From Mesorhizobium sp. NZP2077 (lineage in GTDB: Bacteria; Pseudomonadota; Alphaproteobacteria; Rhizobiales; Rhizobiaceae): a DNA stretch of 64,000 bases. Each line of letters starts with the position of its first letter. Positions within the stretch are counted from its first letter, which is position 1. Below are positions 1 to 7,695 of the stretch, one piece after another. Made by a program: the position numbers and the translations under genes. The notes beneath the pieces were generated by a model. The model was not told the DNA's origin. It searched no databases and saw nothing but the letters and a program-made list of their open reading frames with translations. The stretch lies in the NCBI RefSeq assembly GCF_013170805.1, contig NZ_CP051293.1:4222001-4286000 (forward strand). Direction: 5' to 3'.

Positions 1-175
1 AGGGCGTTGGCGGCGGGCAAATCCTCGATCACTGCCGCAGCAGTCTTGTGATCATTGGCCTGCCCTTCGCTCAGATGCAGCAGCCGCGGGCGTCCCTTGC
101 CGTCACAGACCACTTGCAGCTTGGTGGTCAGTCCACCTCGGCTGCGTCCGATACATCGGGATAGAGCCCCTTTTT
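1..175 (-). CDS. IS5-family transposase, downstream frame (orfB), partial
   Basis: On the minus strand, the frame one base back from orfA continues the transposase: GGLTTKLQVVCDGKGRPRLL followed by HLSEGQANDHKTAAAVIEDL. This is the standard middle section of IS5 transposases just after the first catalytic Asp. Translation would need -1 slippage on the A/G homopolymer at about 167-175. The second Asp and the Glu of the DDE triad lie beyond the left edge. Confidence 0.7.
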
Positions 176-496
176 AAGGAGGCTGGCGGCAGTGCGATGC
201 GCTTTGAGATGGGTGGCATCGATCATCAGATTGTCCGTTTCGCCGCCCTGCGCGGCCAGTTCCGCCAGGATGCGATTGAACACACCCAGCCGACTCCAGC
301 GGATGAAGCGGTTGTAGATGGTCTTGTGCGGACCGTAGTCAGAAGGGACATCTCGCCAGCGAAGGCCATTGCGGATCACGAACAGGATGCCGCTCAGCAC
401 CCGGCGGTCATCTACACGCGGCACACCATGCGACAAAGGAAAATAGGGCTCGATCCGGCGCATCTGCTCCGGGGTCAACATCAGCAAATCACTCAA
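128..496 (-). CDS. IS5-family transposase, upstream frame (orfA)
   Basis: This frame carries the N-terminal half of an IS5-type DDE transposase: an N-terminal DUF4096-like segment (LTPEQMRRIEPYFP, RVLSGILFVIRNGLRWRDVP) and the first catalytic Asp region (TDNLMIDATHLKAHRTA). I place the start at the TTG at 496, which has GGAGG seven bases upstream and gives the usual LSDLLMLTPEQ beginning. An in-frame GTG at 514 is the alternative. The frame closes just after a CTTAAAAAGGGG run (minus strand, 167-177), the likely site of -1 frameshifting into the next frame. Confidence 0.8.
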   Translation of the reverse strand: MSDLLMLTPEQMRRIEPYFPLSHGVPRVDDRRVLSGILFVIRNGLRWRDVPSDYGPHKTIYNRFIRWSRLGVFNRILAELAAQGGETDNLMIDATHLKAHRTAASLLKKGLYPDVSDAAEVD

Positions 497-677
497 GGCG
501 GCACCTCCTGCCACCTTGAATCACCCAACAGAAATCAATTCAACAAATTAATAGGTCCTGACCCTAGCTAGTCCCTATGATTGCTGGGCCTGAGGGCGGC
601 CCGTCATCCGATATGCAACGGTACGAGGGTTAAGCCGGCTGGCCGGCGCAGAGCCTCATGCATAGGAGACGGGCCAT

Positions 678-1793
678 ATGGACCATATCAGATTTGTCGG
701 TTTGGATATTCACAAGGAACGGATCTCAGTCGCGGTGGCGGAGAGCGGACGCTCCGGCTCGGTGGAATATCTCGGCGAGATTGCCAATGATGCTGATACC
801 ATCAGCAAGCTGTGCGATCGTCTCAGGCGGTCCGGCAAGCCACTGGCGTTTTGTTATGAGGCCGGCCCGTGCGGCTATGGCGTTCATCGCCAACTCACGC
901 GCCTCGGCCATCGGTGCGACGTGGTGGCGCCATCGCTGATTCCGCGGAAGCCTGGCGATCGGGTGAAGACGAACCGTCGCGACGCCACCATGCTCGCCCG
1001 CCTTCATCGGGCCGGAGAGTTGACCCCAGTCTGGGTGCCCGACGCCGATCATGAAGCCATGCGCGACCTGATCCGGTTGCGCAGCGTCGTGCGACAGGTG
1101 GTGACGCGAGCGCGCCAACATCTTCAAGGATTTCTGCTGCGTCACGGGCGCAAGCATGAGCGCGGGACGGCCTGGCGAAAGGCTTACCGGCGATGGCTTT
1201 CGACATTGGCCTTCGACCATCCCGCTCAGCAGATCGCATTTCAGGACTACGTCGATGCTGTCATGGATGCGGAACGGCGCCTGCAGCAGGTCGAGGAACA
1301 GATACTCAGCCTGCTCCCGGAATGGAACCAGCGCCCGGTCGTTGACGCCTTGCAGGCGATGCGCGGCATCGCGCTGATTAATGCCGTGGTGCTGGTCGCG
1401 GAGGTCGGTGACTTCACACGCTTCTCAAACCCACGCCAGCTCATGGCCTATTTTGGCCTGGTCCCCGGAGAACAATCGAGTGGTGAGACCGTCTGGCGCG
1501 GCGGCATCACCAAGACCGGCAACACTCATGCCCGGCGCGCGCTGGTCGAAGGCGCCTGGGCTTACCGGATGAGAGCGCGCATCGGCCGGCACAAGGTCGA
1601 CCGGATCGAGGCGCTGCCGAAAGTCGTTCGCGATATCGGGTGGAAAGCGCAAGTTCGACTGTGCACCCGATATCGTCGGCTGAGCGCGCGCGGCAAGAAT
1701 GCGAACGTCGTCAATGTCGCCATCGCACGCGAGATGGTGGGCTTCATCTGGTCGATCGCCTGCACGGTTCAATCCGCGCCAAAGACGGCGTGA
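678..1793 (+). CDS. IS110-family transposase (copy 1)
   Basis: This is a DEDD-type transposase of 371 aa. It has an N-terminal RuvC-like domain (FVGLDIHKERISVAVAES, first acidic residue about D10) and a C-terminal Transposase_20 domain with QAMRGIALINAVVLVAEVGD and the GLVPGEQSSGET segment that holds the conserved serine region. IS110 enzymes excise and insert a circular form guided by an element-encoded RNA. The ATG at 678 follows GGAGA. The gene is intact and identical at protein level to the inverted copy. Confidence 0.92.
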   Translation: MDHIRFVGLDIHKERISVAVAESGRSGSVEYLGEIANDADTISKLCDRLRRSGKPLAFCYEAGPCGYGVHRQLTRLGHRCDVVAPSLIPRKPGDRVKTNRRDATMLARLHRAGELTPVWVPDADHEAMRDLIRLRSVVRQVVTRARQHLQGFLLRHGRKHERGTAWRKAYRRWLSTLAFDHPAQQIAFQDYVDAVMDAERRLQQVEEQILSLLPEWNQRPVVDALQAMRGIALINAVVLVAEVGDFTRFSNPRQLMAYFGLVPGEQSSGETVWRGGITKTGNTHARRALVEGAWAYRMRARIGRHKVDRIEALPKVVRDIGWKAQVRLCTRYRRLSARGKNANVVNVAIAREMVGFIWSIACTVQSAPKTA

Positions 1794-2088
1794 CCACTAT
1801 TTGACAGACAGCCAGCAGAGGAGACCACAACACAGGATCAGCCTCGGCGCGATATGCGGCGCTGGAGGCGGGACAATGCCGGGGAGCCCTCGTCTCCACT
1901 ATGAGCCTCGACGCTCGCCACCTAGACAGAGGCAGCCCCAAACGAAACCAGGTCATGCGGCCCGACCCGCGGATGAGAGATTGTTGACCGACGTTCAAGT
2001 CCCGCCTCTTGCACCTCATATCCGCCGTACAAGTGCCTCGACCGCCGATCCGGATCGGCGGGCCGCAGCTTATGTCAAAGGCCATTGT
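1794..2088 (+). ncRNA. Candidate guide (bridge/seek) RNA region of IS110 copy 1
   Basis: This 295-bp segment after the transposase gene has no convincing coding sequence; the open frame across it is compositionally poor. IS1111-branch elements are known to encode their guide RNA in this position. It contains a perfect 20-bp palindrome, CCGCCGATCC-GGATCGGCGG, at 2042-2061. Short matches to the element's own flanks occur inside: CTATGA at 1899-1904 (also at the left end) and ATGAGAG at 1973-1979 (also at the right flank). The matches are short enough to be chance, and no RNA boundaries can be read. Confidence 0.35.
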
Positions 2089-3179
2089 CAGCAATCATGA
2101 GAGTGGATTGATTCCAACGCTTGGTGCCCGCGTTTGACGGCTGCAATGATCTCATCGGGGTCTGCTTTCCAGACGAATGGCCGGGGTTCGTGATTGTGCT
2201 CAGTCATGAAGCGGTTGATTGCCGCCTGCAGATCGACGACGGAGTGGAAGACACCGTGTTTCAGTCTACGTCGTGTCAGTTTGGCGAAGAAGCCCTCGAC
2301 AGCGTTGAGCCATGAACATGATGTTGGAACGAAGTGGAAGGTCCATCGCGGATGTCTTGCCAGCCAGGCGCGGACCTTCGGCTGCTTATGGGTCGCGTAG
2401 TTGTCGAGAATGACGTGGACTGCCTTATCCTTCGGCAGTTGCGCCTCAATCACGTTGAGGAAACGGATGAACTCCTGATGCCGGTGTCGCTGCATGTTGC
2501 GGCCGATCACCGAGCCGTCGAGAACATTGAGGGCAGCAAACAGGGTGGTGGTTCCGTGGCGCTTGTAATCATGGGTCATCGTGCCACCCCGCCCCTTCTT
2601 TAACGGAAGTCCTGGCTGGGTGCGGTCCAGCGCCTGGATCTGGCTCTTTTCATCGACGGAAAGAACAATGGCATGGGCCGGCGGCGAGACGTAGAGCCCA
2701 ACGACATCGTGCAGTTTCTCGGCAAAGGCCTTGTCATTCGACAGTTTGAAGCTGCGCCAGCGGTGCGGTGCAAGACCATGCTCGTGCCATATCTTGACGA
2801 CCGAAGAGGCCGCGATCCCCACCGCCTTTGCCATCGCGCGAACGGTCCAGTGTGTGGCCTCTTGCTTGGGCGTTTCCAGCGTCAGCGCGATCACCTGATC
2901 GACCAGTTCGGGATCGAGTGGCGCAATGCCTGGCGGGCGGCTCTTGTCGCGCAAAAGGCCATCCACGCCTTCGGCCATAAAACGCTCCTGCCATCGCCAC
3001 ACGCAGGTCTTCGATTTGCCGGTAGCCTGCATAATGGTCACGGTTCCCAAGCCGTCATCGCTCATCAGAATGATCTTCGCCCGCCACGCATGCTTCTGCG
3101 GCGAACCGTGCTTTGCCACGATGGCTTCGAGCTGGATCCTGTCGGCGGCAGTGACGTCAAATGCAATACCGGTGCGCAT
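2088..3179 (-). CDS. IS630-family transposase
   Basis: This is a DDE transposase of about 363 aa from the chosen start (MRTGIAFDVTAADR); a longer frame begins at 3221. Visible are an N-terminal helix-turn-helix region (VTIMQATGKSKTCVWRWQER), a first Asp in LSVDEKSQIQALDRTQ, a second in HVILDNYATHK, and the Glu in WLNAVEGFFAKLTRR. The family normally ends near QALESIH. Here the last codons (SHDC and the stop) come from the end of the adjacent IS110 copy, so the native 3' end has been replaced. The enzyme core looks complete. Confidence 0.88.
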   Translation of the reverse strand: MRTGIAFDVTAADRIQLEAIVAKHGSPQKHAWRAKIILMSDDGLGTVTIMQATGKSKTCVWRWQERFMAEGVDGLLRDKSRPPGIAPLDPELVDQVIALTLETPKQEATHWTVRAMAKAVGIAASSVVKIWHEHGLAPHRWRSFKLSNDKAFAEKLHDVVGLYVSPPAHAIVLSVDEKSQIQALDRTQPGLPLKKGRGGTMTHDYKRHGTTTLFAALNVLDGSVIGRNMQRHRHQEFIRFLNVIEAQLPKDKAVHVILDNYATHKQPKVRAWLARHPRWTFHFVPTSCSWLNAVEGFFAKLTRRRLKHGVFHSVVDLQAAINRFMTEHNHEPRPFVWKADPDEIIAAVKRGHQALESIHSHDC

Positions 3180-3246
3180 GCCCGATCGTCGCACATGCGA
3201 AAACAGATGGGAATCCAACATCGGACTCTTTTGTCTCGATCAATCC

Positions 3247-4780
3247 ACTCTCATGATTGCTGACAATGGCCTTTGACATAAGCTGCGGCCCGCCGATCCG
3301 GAGCGGCGGTCGAGGCACTTGTACGGCGGATATGAGGTGCAAGAGGCGGGACTTGAACGTCGGTCAACAATCTCTCATCCGCGGGTCGGGCCGCATGACC
3401 TGGTTTCGTTTGGGGCTGCCTCTGTCTAGGTGGCGAGCGTCGAGGCTCATAGTGGAGACGAGGGCTCCCCGGCATTGTCCCGCCTCCAGCGCCGCATATC
3501 GCGCCGAGGCTGATCCTGTGTTGTGGTCTCCTCTGCTGGCTGTCTGTCAAATAGTGGTCACGCCGTCTTTGGCGCGGATTGAACCGTGCAGGCGATCGAC
3601 CAGATGAAGCCCACCATCTCGCGTGCGATGGCGACATTGACGACGTTCGCATTCTTGCCGCGCGCGCTCAGCCGACGATATCGGGTGCACAGTCGAACTT
3701 GCGCTTTCCACCCGATATCGCGAACGACTTTCGGCAGCGCCTCGATCCGGTCGACCTTGTGCCGGCCGATGCGCGCTCTCATCCGGTAAGCCCAGGCGCC
3801 TTCGACCAGCGCGCGCCGGGCATGAGTGTTGCCGGTCTTGGTGATGCCGCCGCGCCAGACGGTCTCACCACTCGATTGTTCTCCGGGGACCAGGCCAAAA
3901 TAGGCCATGAGCTGGCGTGGGTTTGAGAAGCGTGTGAAGTCACCGACCTCCGCGACCAGCACCACGGCATTAATCAGCGCGATGCCGCGCATCGCCTGCA
4001 AGGCGTCAACGACCGGGCGCTGGTTCCATTCCGGGAGCAGGCTGAGTATCTGTTCCTCGACCTGCTGCAGGCGCCGTTCCGCATCCATGACAGCATCGAC
4101 GTAGTCCTGAAATGCGATCTGCTGAGCGGGATGGTCGAAGGCCAATGTCGAAAGCCATCGCCGGTAAGCCTTTCGCCAGGCCGTCCCGCGCTCATGCTTG
4201 CGCCCGTGACGCAGCAGAAATCCTTGAAGATGTTGGCGCGCTCGCGTCACCACCTGTCGCACGACGCTGCGCAACCGGATCAGGTCGCGCATGGCTTCAT
4301 GATCGGCGTCGGGCACCCAGACTGGGGTCAACTCTCCGGCCCGATGAAGGCGGGCGAGCATGGTGGCGTCGCGACGGTTCGTCTTCACCCGATCGCCAGG
4401 CTTCCGCGGAATCAGCGATGGCGCCACCACGTCGCACCGATGGCCGAGGCGCGTGAGTTGGCGATGAACGCCATAGCCGCACGGGCCGGCCTCATAACAA
4501 AACGCCAGTGGCTTGCCGGACCGCCTGAGACGATCGCACAGCTTGCTGATGGTATCAGCATCATTGGCAATCTCGCCGAGATATTCCACCGAGCCGGAGC
4601 GTCCGCTCTCCGCCACCGCGACTGAGATCCGTTCCTTGTGAATATCCAAACCGACAAATCTGATATGGTCCATATGGCCCGTCTCCTATGCATGAGGCTC
4701 TGCGCCGGCCAGCCGGCTTAACCCTCGTACCGTTGCATATCGGATGACGGGCCGCCCTCAGGCCCAGCAATCATAGGGAC
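3247..4780 (-). mobile_element. IS110-family (IS1111-like) insertion sequence, copy 2
   Basis: This is an inverted copy of the element at 571-2104, with the same subterminal repeats (CAGCAATCAT at 4765-4774 and ATGATTGCTG at 3253-3262) and the same flanks. The two copies have the same orientation relative to the nearest IS630 end, as expected if each recognised the same target sequence. The single base difference from copy 1 falls in the palindrome of its non-coding region. Confidence 0.8.
3558..4673 (-). CDS. IS110-family transposase (copy 2)
   Basis: This encodes a 371-aa protein identical to the transposase at 678-1793, with the same RuvC-like N-terminal domain and Transposase_20 C-terminal domain. 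It is intact, with the same GGAGA ribosome-binding site ahead of ATG at 4673. Its non-coding 3' region (3263-3557) corresponds to 1794-2088 and carries the variant palindrome. Nothing else is seen in that stretch. Confidence 0.92.
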   Translation of the reverse strand: MDHIRFVGLDIHKERISVAVAESGRSGSVEYLGEIANDADTISKLCDRLRRSGKPLAFCYEAGPCGYGVHRQLTRLGHRCDVVAPSLIPRKPGDRVKTNRRDATMLARLHRAGELTPVWVPDADHEAMRDLIRLRSVVRQVVTRARQHLQGFLLRHGRKHERGTAWRKAYRRWLSTLAFDHPAQQIAFQDYVDAVMDAERRLQQVEEQILSLLPEWNQRPVVDALQAMRGIALINAVVLVAEVGDFTRFSNPRQLMAYFGLVPGEQSSGETVWRGGITKTGNTHARRALVEGAWAYRMRARIGRHKVDRIEALPKVVRDIGWKAQVRLCTRYRRLSARGKNANVVNVAIAREMVGFIWSIACTVQSAPKTA

Positions 4781-4890
4781 TAGGAACGTTGAAAGCCAAA
4801 ACGTGATCAGCATTTCTCTTCAGATCGCCGCGCAACGCGCATAGTGGGGAAGCGGCTAGAATTTGGCAATTACCGGTGTATAAACGCTAG

Positions 4891-6327
4891 CATTACTTTG
4901 GCATTTTTTTGGTTCTGGGAGCGTTTGAGGATTCCCAAGAGCGGTTTTGCGTGATTCATGAGAGGTCGGCTGTTGGAGGGGCCGGCCATGAACAGGGATT
5001 GGCAAGTCGATCTGGAGCAGTGGCTTGAGCCGTTCGTCTCGGCGTTGAGGCACAAGACGCGTGCGCGGATGTGTCCGGCCTATATTGCTGGGCTGATTGG
5101 CCTTGGGGATCGCAAGAGCATCCAACCGATGGCGGCGCGCGACGCAGGCGTCAACTATGACCAGCTGCACCACTTCATCGCGAGCGGCGTGTGGGATGCT
5201 GGGCCGCTGGAGAAGGTGCTACTTGCGGAGGCCGACAGACAAGTTGGCGGGAACGATGCATGGCTGATCGTGGACGACACAGCGCTCCCCAAGAAGGGGC
5301 GCCACTCGGTCGGCGTCGCGCCGCAATATGCCTCGGCGCTTGGTAAGAACGCCAACTGCCAGACGCTGGTGTCGCTGACGCTGGCCTCTAGCGAAGTGCC
5401 GGTCATGGTGGGACTGCGGCTGTTTCTGCCCGAGAGCTGGACTTCCGATCCCGCCCGGCTCGACCGTGCCGGTGTGCCCGAGGACCATCGTGCCTACAGG
5501 ACCAAGCCCGAAATCGCGCTGGCCGAGATCGACCGGGCTCGCGCAGCCGGCCTACGCTTTGGCTGCGTGCTCGCCGATGCCGGATATGGCTTGAGCGCCC
5601 CCCCCCCTTCCGGCAGGCGCTCACCGAGCGCGGCCTTACCTGGGCCGTCGGTATCCCGTTCAAGCAGAAGGTCTATCCCGCCGACGTGGCAATGATCTTT
5701 CCCGTTGCCGGACGCGGCCGTCCGCGCCAGCGGCATATCCCCGATGTGAAGTCGATGACCGCGAAGGCGATGCTGGAGACAGCCCCATGGCGCGCGGTCA
5801 GTTGGCGGCGTGGCACCAAAGGCCGCCTCTCGGCGCGCTTCGCCGCTGTCCGTGTCCGGGTTGCAGATGGCCCACCCCAGCGCATCCGCGACATGGGCGC
5901 TCAGCATCTGCCCGGCGAGGAGGTCTGGGTGATCGGCGAGCACCGCTCGACCGGCGAGCGCAAATACTACCTCTCCAACTTGCCCGCCGACACCCCGCTC
6001 AAGCAGATCGCAGGCGCCATCAAGGCGCGCTGGGTCTGCGAACAGGCGCATCAGCAGCTCAAGGAGGAACTTGGCCTCGACCACTTCGAAGGGCGCTCAT
6101 GGACCGGCCTGCACCGGCACGCGCTGATGACGATGATCGCCTACGCCTTCCTGCAATCTCGCCGCCTCAAACAAGCGGGAGGGGGAAAAAAGAATCGTTG
6201 GCCCGCCGCCCCAACCGAGCCTACCCGCCGTCAGGCAAGCCATCCTCACCGCGCTAGCGCAGCCGCCCCCAATCCGTTGTCCCCACTGCCGCAGAGCCCT
6301 CTCCGCTAACAATCTGCCAAAGTAGTG
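4891..6327 (+). mobile_element. IS701-family insertion sequence with CTAG target duplication
   Basis: Thirteen-base terminal repeats, CATTACTTTGGCA at 4891-4903 and TGCCAAAGTAGTG at 6315-6327 (one mismatch), are flanked by a direct CTAG at 4887-4890 and 6328-6331. A 4-bp YTAR duplication is the IS701 hallmark. Removing the element joins the flanks as a CG-CTAG-CG palindrome and restores the reading frame of the minus-strand gene to its right. The transposase gene inside has two frameshifts, so the copy is probably inactive. Confidence 0.85.
4988..6325 (+). pseudogene. IS701-family transposase, two frameshifts
   Basis: The start is ATG at 4988 (MNRDWQVDLEQWLEPFV). The DDE-type core includes DAWLIVDDTALPKKGRHSVG and CVLADAGYG. 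Frame is lost at a run of ten C (5598-5607). It resumes in the next frame as FRQALTERGLTWAVG and runs through WVCEQAHQQLKEELGLDHFE (catalytic Glu region). It shifts again at the G/A run near 6181-6191, after which GEKRIVGPPPQPSLPAVRQ and a C-terminal CPHC motif reach a stop at 6323-6325. Both breaks sit in homopolymers, so decay or sequencing error are both possible. Confidence 0.85.
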
Positions 6328-6742
6328 CTAGCGCCTGTTGCCAATGGACATTTTTGGACGGGGGTCTTTCCTGCCCGCTTTCGAAATTCTTATCGCTCCA
6401 CCCGCATACATATGACCGAGCCTCCGGGTCGCGGACAATGAAGGCTATTAAATTAGCCTGTAACGCGAGATAAACTGGCCGCCTTGGATGACCGATACCC
6501 GGCTTGGACAAGGCGTCATCCATGACAAACTTAGAGTAGGATCGCGCCGACATTATTGCCGCCGCCTGCTGATAGGTACGATCGCCAAGGGGCGGCTCAC
6601 AGACAAGGCGTTCGATCGCACCGATCTGGTTTTTGGTGGCGGGCATGCCGTCATCGCCAGCTATCGGAACCGCGATGTCGGATATAAGCGGGCGGACTAT
6701 TCGAGGCCCCGTCGCGCGGCCGAAGACCCAGTAAAAAAGGCC
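6254..6742 (-). pseudogene. Hypothetical protein, 3' end replaced by IS701
   Basis: I do not recognise this protein. The genuine part is 6328-6742, starting at ATG 6742 (MGLFYWVFGR) with a GGGAG ribosome-binding site; a longer frame starts at 6787. The body contains MPATKNQIGAIERLVCEPPL and VYLALQANLIAFIVRD. At 6327 the frame enters IS701 and reads on to 6254. Without the element the frame would end LAFIHR and stop at 4870-4872, giving about 144 aa. Only the last few residues are lost, so it may still function. Confidence 0.5.
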
Positions 6743-6825
6743 CATATTGCTCCCGCCCTCCCAAGCGACAGACATTCCCAACCACAAACCGGAAAGCTGG
6801 TAAATAGGTGAGTCGTTGCAGGATT

Positions 6826-7383
6826 TCAGGGAGGCGTAGACTTGCCTTTCTTCAGGGCCGTCAGGCGCGTTAGAAGCGAGTTGTACTGATAGACCGCCTT
6901 CAGAAGCTCTTTCGCAAGTTCAATCGCGAGCTCTGCCTCTTCCTCTCCGATCTTGTCGTAATCCTTAGCTTCAATGTGGGCCGCATCATTTCCCAAAATA
7001 CGCAATTCATCCGCTGCATTCAACAATTCAGTTGGAATTATCGCCACTGCGCTCAACGCGGCTATCCTGACCTTCAAGTTTGACCCAAATGCCTTTCTAC
7101 CCTCGCACAACTCCTCAAGAGTGCGCCTCACCATGAGCGCGGATGCTCGATAACAGCCGGAAGCGTGACATTTAACGGCCTCTTCTATCGACTCCAGGAT
7201 ACGCTGCGGCAAGTTGCTGGCGTCGAAATCGATCACCTCGGGTGGGAAAGTCACTGAGTCGCCACCCGGCCTCTGCCGCGCAAAAAACAGCACGGAATTG
7301 CATTCAGTGTTTGGACAGACCCGAATTCCAAACGTCTTAGTGCCGATCGGCTGATACCGTCCGTTAGTCTGCTTTTCTACCAC
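6826..7383 (-). CDS. DUF4145 domain protein
   Basis: About 185 aa. A Cys pair in VCPNTECNSVLFF is followed by the DUF4145 core: EEAVKCHASGCYRASALMVR, LEELCEGR, and LRILGNDAAH near residue 130. Function is unknown; the domain is often found alone or fused in restriction and defence loci. GTG at 7383 is the first usable start, but the frame is open a further 14 codons and a CTG start there cannot be excluded. The gene lies beside the IS cluster with no operon partner. Confidence 0.7.
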   Translation of the reverse strand: MVEKQTNGRYQPIGTKTFGIRVCPNTECNSVLFFARQRPGGDSVTFPPEVIDFDASNLPQRILESIEEAVKCHASGCYRASALMVRRTLEELCEGRKAFGSNLKVRIAALSAVAIIPTELLNAADELRILGNDAAHIEAKDYDKIGEEEAELAIELAKELLKAVYQYNSLLTRLTALKKGKSTPP

Positions 7384-7569
7384 GGGACTGTCTACGTCAC
7401 TCAGGCCAACATTGGAAACTCCCTACGTGCCTGCAAGCTGGACATCGCACGTTGATTGACGGCGGATCAGATAGCGTAAAATGTCCGGTGGTCTTCAAAT
7501 ACAAGAGTGCATCCCCCAACGACGACTAAATTTGTGCACTACCATGCGGCGAGGATTTCGCAAAAGAAG

Positions 7570-7683
7570 CTATTGTGTTGTCCGCTGTAAATCGAGGCGT
7601 TGCCTTACCAGATCGACGCGGCCGATATCTGCGATGCCGTCCGATGCGCTCTCTTGCTCTTTTGCGAGTTCGATGCGCGTCAT
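7570..7683 (-). CDS. Possible small protein, 37 aa
   Basis: ATG at 7683 (MTRIELAKEQESASDGIADI) has GGGAG seven bases upstream. It lies 12 bases after the stop of the Cys/His-rich frame at 7696-7926, which suggests a two-gene unit. The sequence is hydrophilic with no recognised domain. Support is only the ribosome-binding site and position. Confidence 0.3.
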   Translation of the reverse strand: MTRIELAKEQESASDGIADIGRVDLVRQRLDLQRTTQ

Positions 7684-7695
7684 ACCGAAACTCCC

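Larger units (their letters stand above)
1..564 (-). mobile_element. IS5-family (IS427-like) insertion sequence, partial
   Basis: The element runs off the left edge, so only its transposase 5' part and one terminus are present. The outer end at 551-564 reads, on the minus strand, GGGTCAGGACCTATTAATT, and it is followed by TA at 565-566, which fits the TA-type duplication of this IS group. The transposase is split into two overlapping frames, as is usual for IS427-type members. The element lies four bases from the IS630/IS110 structure that follows. The family call rests on the protein sequence; the exact terminus is inferred because the other end is outside the window. Confidence 0.75.
571..2104 (+). 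mobile_element. IS110-family (IS1111-like) insertion sequence, copy 1
   Basis: A 371-codon IS110 transposase gene lies between short subterminal inverted repeats: ATGATTGCTG at 577-586 and CAGCAATCAT at 2089-2098. Subterminal repeats, and a long non-coding stretch after rather than before the gene (about 295 against about 90 bases), are marks of the IS1111 branch. The exact tips are uncertain by a few bases, because IS110 elements make no clear duplication and the flanks are themselves repeated. Confidence 0.8.
568..2112 (+). repeat. Left arm of a 1545-bp near-perfect inverted repeat
   Basis: This stretch is the reverse complement of 3239-4783. I found one mismatch, A at 2048 against G at 3303 (C when inverted). 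It contains a complete IS110-family element plus a few bases of flanking DNA on each side that both copies share. Near-identity indicates recent duplication or gene conversion. Confidence 0.9.
569..4782 (-). mobile_element. IS630-family element interrupted at both ends by IS110-family elements
   Basis: The core (2113-3238) holds an IS630 transposase gene. Outside the two IS110 copies the sequence is CTAG on both sides (568-571 and 4780-4783). CTAG is the preferred IS630 target and TA is what the family duplicates. On the inner side, both IS110 copies are followed by the same GAGAGTGGATTGAT (2099-2112, and inverted at 3239-3252). The simplest reading is one IS630 element with TA duplications at 569-570 and 4781-4782, whose terminal inverted repeats were each split by an IS110 insertion. 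The family and symmetry are seen directly; the order of events is inferred. Confidence 0.65.
3239..4783 (-). repeat. Right arm of the 1545-bp inverted repeat
   Basis: This is the inverted copy of 568-2112 with one base difference (3303). The arms are separated by 1126 bp containing the IS630 transposase gene. Inverted arms of this size would allow inversion of the core by homologous recombination. Confidence 0.9.

Noticed and set aside
1699..2100. 133-codon frame across the IS110 3' region (and its copy at 3251-3652)
   Set aside because: It overlaps the transposase end, is Arg/Pro-rich and low in protein character, and covers the expected guide-RNA region.
2673..3263. Plus-strand 196-codon frame inside IS630
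   Set aside because: Antisense to the well-supported IS630 transposase.
568..4783. IS110-flanked composite transposon carrying an IS630 passenger
   Set aside because: Identical inner flanks at both IS110 copies and CTAG at both outer ends fit insertion into IS630 terminal repeats better. IS110 elements also do not usually form composite transposons.
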